Positions 62,444 to 64,000 of a stretch of DNA of 64,000 nucleotides are shown here, piece by piece. The translations under genes were made by a program, and so were the position numbers. The DNA is taken from the NCBI GenBank assembly GCA_965243695.1, contig CBDEWC010000039.1, positions 451,935-515,934 of the forward strand. Direction: 5' to 3'. Position 1 is the first letter of the stretch, and the number at the start of each line of letters is the position of its first letter. A model generated the notes under the pieces. The model was given only the letters and a program-made list of their open reading frames with translations, searched no databases and had not been told where the DNA came from. The DNA is from JAKVCB01 sp965243695 (GTDB lineage: Bacteria > Planctomycetota > Planctomycetia > Pirellulales > Lacipirellulaceae).

Positions 62444-64000
62444 ATGATTTCGAAAAAACAGCAAATGTTTTTTGTGGCGACGCTTGTTTTTGGCGTGACC
62501 AGTTACCTCGGAGCAGCTCCCCAGGTAACCGACATTATTCTCGAAAGTGTCGACTACGAAACTTTCTTCACCGCATCCGATACGGACATCGGGGATAGTT
62601 CCCAAGGGGCAACCACAAGTTATGGCGGCGGCGGGCTTGGCCTCAATGCTGATAGGGCGATCGATGGTGGTTTGTCGTCATGTTGCTCAACCGCAAACAG
62701 CTTACTTCCCAATCCAGGGGGTAGGCTGGAGATTCTGCTTGATACCACCGTGAACATGAGTGGCTATGACATTACCCACATGGTCAACACCACGGGTTGG
62801 GCTGGCTCGAGCCGAACCAATCATCAGTATCTTGTTGAGTTGCGAACGGTGGGTGGCGATTACACCGAGCTACTGAATGTCGCGGTGGGCGGCGACAACG
62901 ATTTGGTAAATCAGCCGGTAGCCATTGAAAACCCGGGAGTGCAACTTACCATTAACGACGATGGTGGCGGATTACTTGGGACAGGAATCGAGGCGGTGCG
63001 GTTCACCTTTCATAACGACAACGGAGGCACAACGCCCGAGGCGATTCAAGAGATCGACATTTTTGGAGTTCCGGGGCCCCCCTTGCCACCGACCACGCAA
63101 TACGCCTGGAAGTTGTCTGGCCTTGGCGACTGGAACAGTCAGCAAAGTTGGAAGCCAGTCACCGGTCCCGGTACACTTCCCAATAGTACCGGGCACACGG
63201 CTCAATTTGGAAATTCGATCCAGGCATCCAGCACCGTGACAGTGGACCAATCGGTGACCGTAAATCGCATTGAGTTCGACAATCCAGACAACAGTTACGT
63301 GATTGCCGGGCTTGGCGAGGTCAACCTGGAAGGCGATTCCAGCGGCCCCACGGATCCTTCAATCGAAGTCAGTTCGGGCAGCCATGTGTTTCAGGCAGCC
63401 GTCAATTTGAAAGCCGATACAGCCGTCACGGTCACCAGCGGCGATCTTCGCTTTGATGGGCAGGTTGACTTGATGGGCAACGCCCTTAGCCTTTCCGGCA
63501 ATACGCAGCTAAATCATAGCGTCGTCGACACGGTGGGTGGCGGCTCGGTAACACTACTTTCGGGGGACGTTACTGGTGAAGGGACCTTGTCAGGCGATGT
63601 GAACAATCAGTCGGCCACGGTGGCCCCGGGCAACAGCCCTGGCATCCTGACGATTGATGGCGATTACACCCAGGGTTCGGGCGGGACACTGGCGATTGAA
63701 ATCGCAGGTAATACGGCCGGTGACCAGTACGATCGCCTGGTGGTCAACGGACAGGCCAATCTGGCAGGAACGCTGGATGTCTCGTTGACAGATTTCACTC
63801 CCAGCAACGGAGATACGTTTGACATCCTTGACTTCAGTTCGTTCAGCGGCGATTTCGACACTTTGAATTTGCCCAACGATTTTAGTTGGGACGTTACGAC
63901 AGGCCTCTTGACCGTAGGCTCGGGCGGCCCTGGCCTGCCGGGTGATTTCAACAACAATGGCGTTGTTGACGCAGCCGATTACACACGATGGCAGGACGGA
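62444..64000 (+). CDS. Secreted repeat protein with dockerin-like tail, cut at window end
   Basis: The frame is open from ATG 62444 to the window edge (about 519 residues). A signal MISKKQQMFFVATLVFG is followed by a beta-sandwich region (NADRAIDGGLSSCCSTANS resembles a discoidin-like module), then glycine- and serine-rich beta-helix-type sequence (GEGTLSGDVNNQSATVAPGNSPGILTIDGDYTQGSGGTL, an autotransporter-repeat pattern). The end reads PGDFNNNGVVDAADYTRWQDG, the calcium-binding first half of a dockerin type I repeat. This makes it a surface or secreted adhesion or carbohydrate-associated protein; the rest is outside the window. Confidence 0.82.
   Translation, partial: MISKKQQMFFVATLVFGVTSYLGAAPQVTDIILESVDYETFFTASDTDIGDSSQGATTSYGGGGLGLNADRAIDGGLSSCCSTANSLLPNPGGRLEILLDTTVNMSGYDITHMVNTTGWAGSSRTNHQYLVELRTVGGDYTELLNVAVGGDNDLVNQPVAIENPGVQLTINDDGGGLLGTGIEAVRFTFHNDNGGTTPEAIQEIDIFGVPGPPLPPTTQYAWKLSGLGDWNSQQSWKPVTGPGTLPNSTGHTAQFGNSIQASSTVTVDQSVTVNRIEFDNPDNSYVIAGLGEVNLEGDSSGPTDPSIEVSSGSHVFQAAVNLKADTAVTVTSGDLRFDGQVDLMGNALSLSGNTQLNHSVVDTVGGGSVTLLSGDVTGEGTLSGDVNNQSATVAPGNSPGILTIDGDYTQGSGGTLAIEIAGNTAGDQYDRLVVNGQANLAGTLDVSLTDFTPSNGDTFDILDFSSFSGDFDTLNLPNDFSWDVTTGLLTVGSGGPGLPGDFNNNGVVDAADYTRWQDG

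Overview
The window looks like a chromosomal segment of a planctomycete, most likely of the Pirellulales type. Direct signs are two DUF1501 / DUF1549-DUF1553 gene pairs, many Tat-signal Gfo/Idh/MocA oxidoreductases and xylose-isomerase-like proteins, a DUF1080 protein, a PEP-CTERM tail, a dockerin-like tail and several sodium:solute symporters. GC content is moderate, genes are widely spaced, and I saw no rRNA, tRNA, insertion sequence, prophage or CRISPR array.

Layout. 1-3.6 kb (+): end of a DUF1553 protein, a DUF1501 protein and a ThuA-like protein. 3.7-10.9 kb (-): a PEP-CTERM vanadium-haloperoxidase-like protein, then a second DUF1549/1553 and DUF1501 operon closed by a good terminator. 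11.3-13.5 kb (+): a secreted sugar isomerase-like protein and an NHL propeller. 13.5-19.2 kb (-): sialate O-acetylesterase, a MetE-C-like and enolase-superfamily pair whose ends overlap, and a Gfo/Idh protein. 19.5-25.5 kb: a large sodium symporter (+), a sugar isomerase-like protein, acetoacetyl-CoA synthetase and apt (-).

25.8-34.2 kb (-) is the most distinctive region: a tight eight-gene operon for periplasmic quinoprotein alcohol oxidation. In transcription order it holds a lanthanide-type PQQ alcohol dehydrogenase (XoxF-like, with the extra Asp), a protein with three fused MoxJ/XoxJ-like binding domains, a two-CxxCH cytochrome c, a 55-codon pqqA found by reading the bases, then pqqB, pqqC, pqqD and pqqE. 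The operon thus encodes the enzyme, its probable partner and electron acceptor, and most of its cofactor pathway.

34.4-40 kb (-): SDR, aldose 1-epimerase, M20 deacetylase and a membrane-anchored squalene-cyclase-like repeat protein. 40.2-47.3 kb (-): a sugar-handling cluster of two Gfo/Idh proteins, an MFS nucleoside/sugar porter, an isomerase-like protein, a ROK kinase lacking the usual zinc cysteines, and a nucleotide-sugar dehydrogenase. 47.6-64 kb: PhyH dioxygenase, DUF1080 and Gfo/Idh pair, a 1.1k-residue secreted glycosidase-like protein, an exported DUF1028 Ntn-hydrolase-like protein, a uronate-dehydrogenase-like SDR, another sodium symporter, an unrecognised 300-residue protein, a small lipoprotein, a frameshifted sialidase/LamG gene, and the start of a secreted repeat protein with a dockerin-like tail that runs off the end.

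A second pattern crosses the whole window: about a dozen short (13-20 bp) near-perfect tandem duplications, nearly all outside genes. Several copy the last codons and stop codon of a gene or duplicate a ribosome-binding region.
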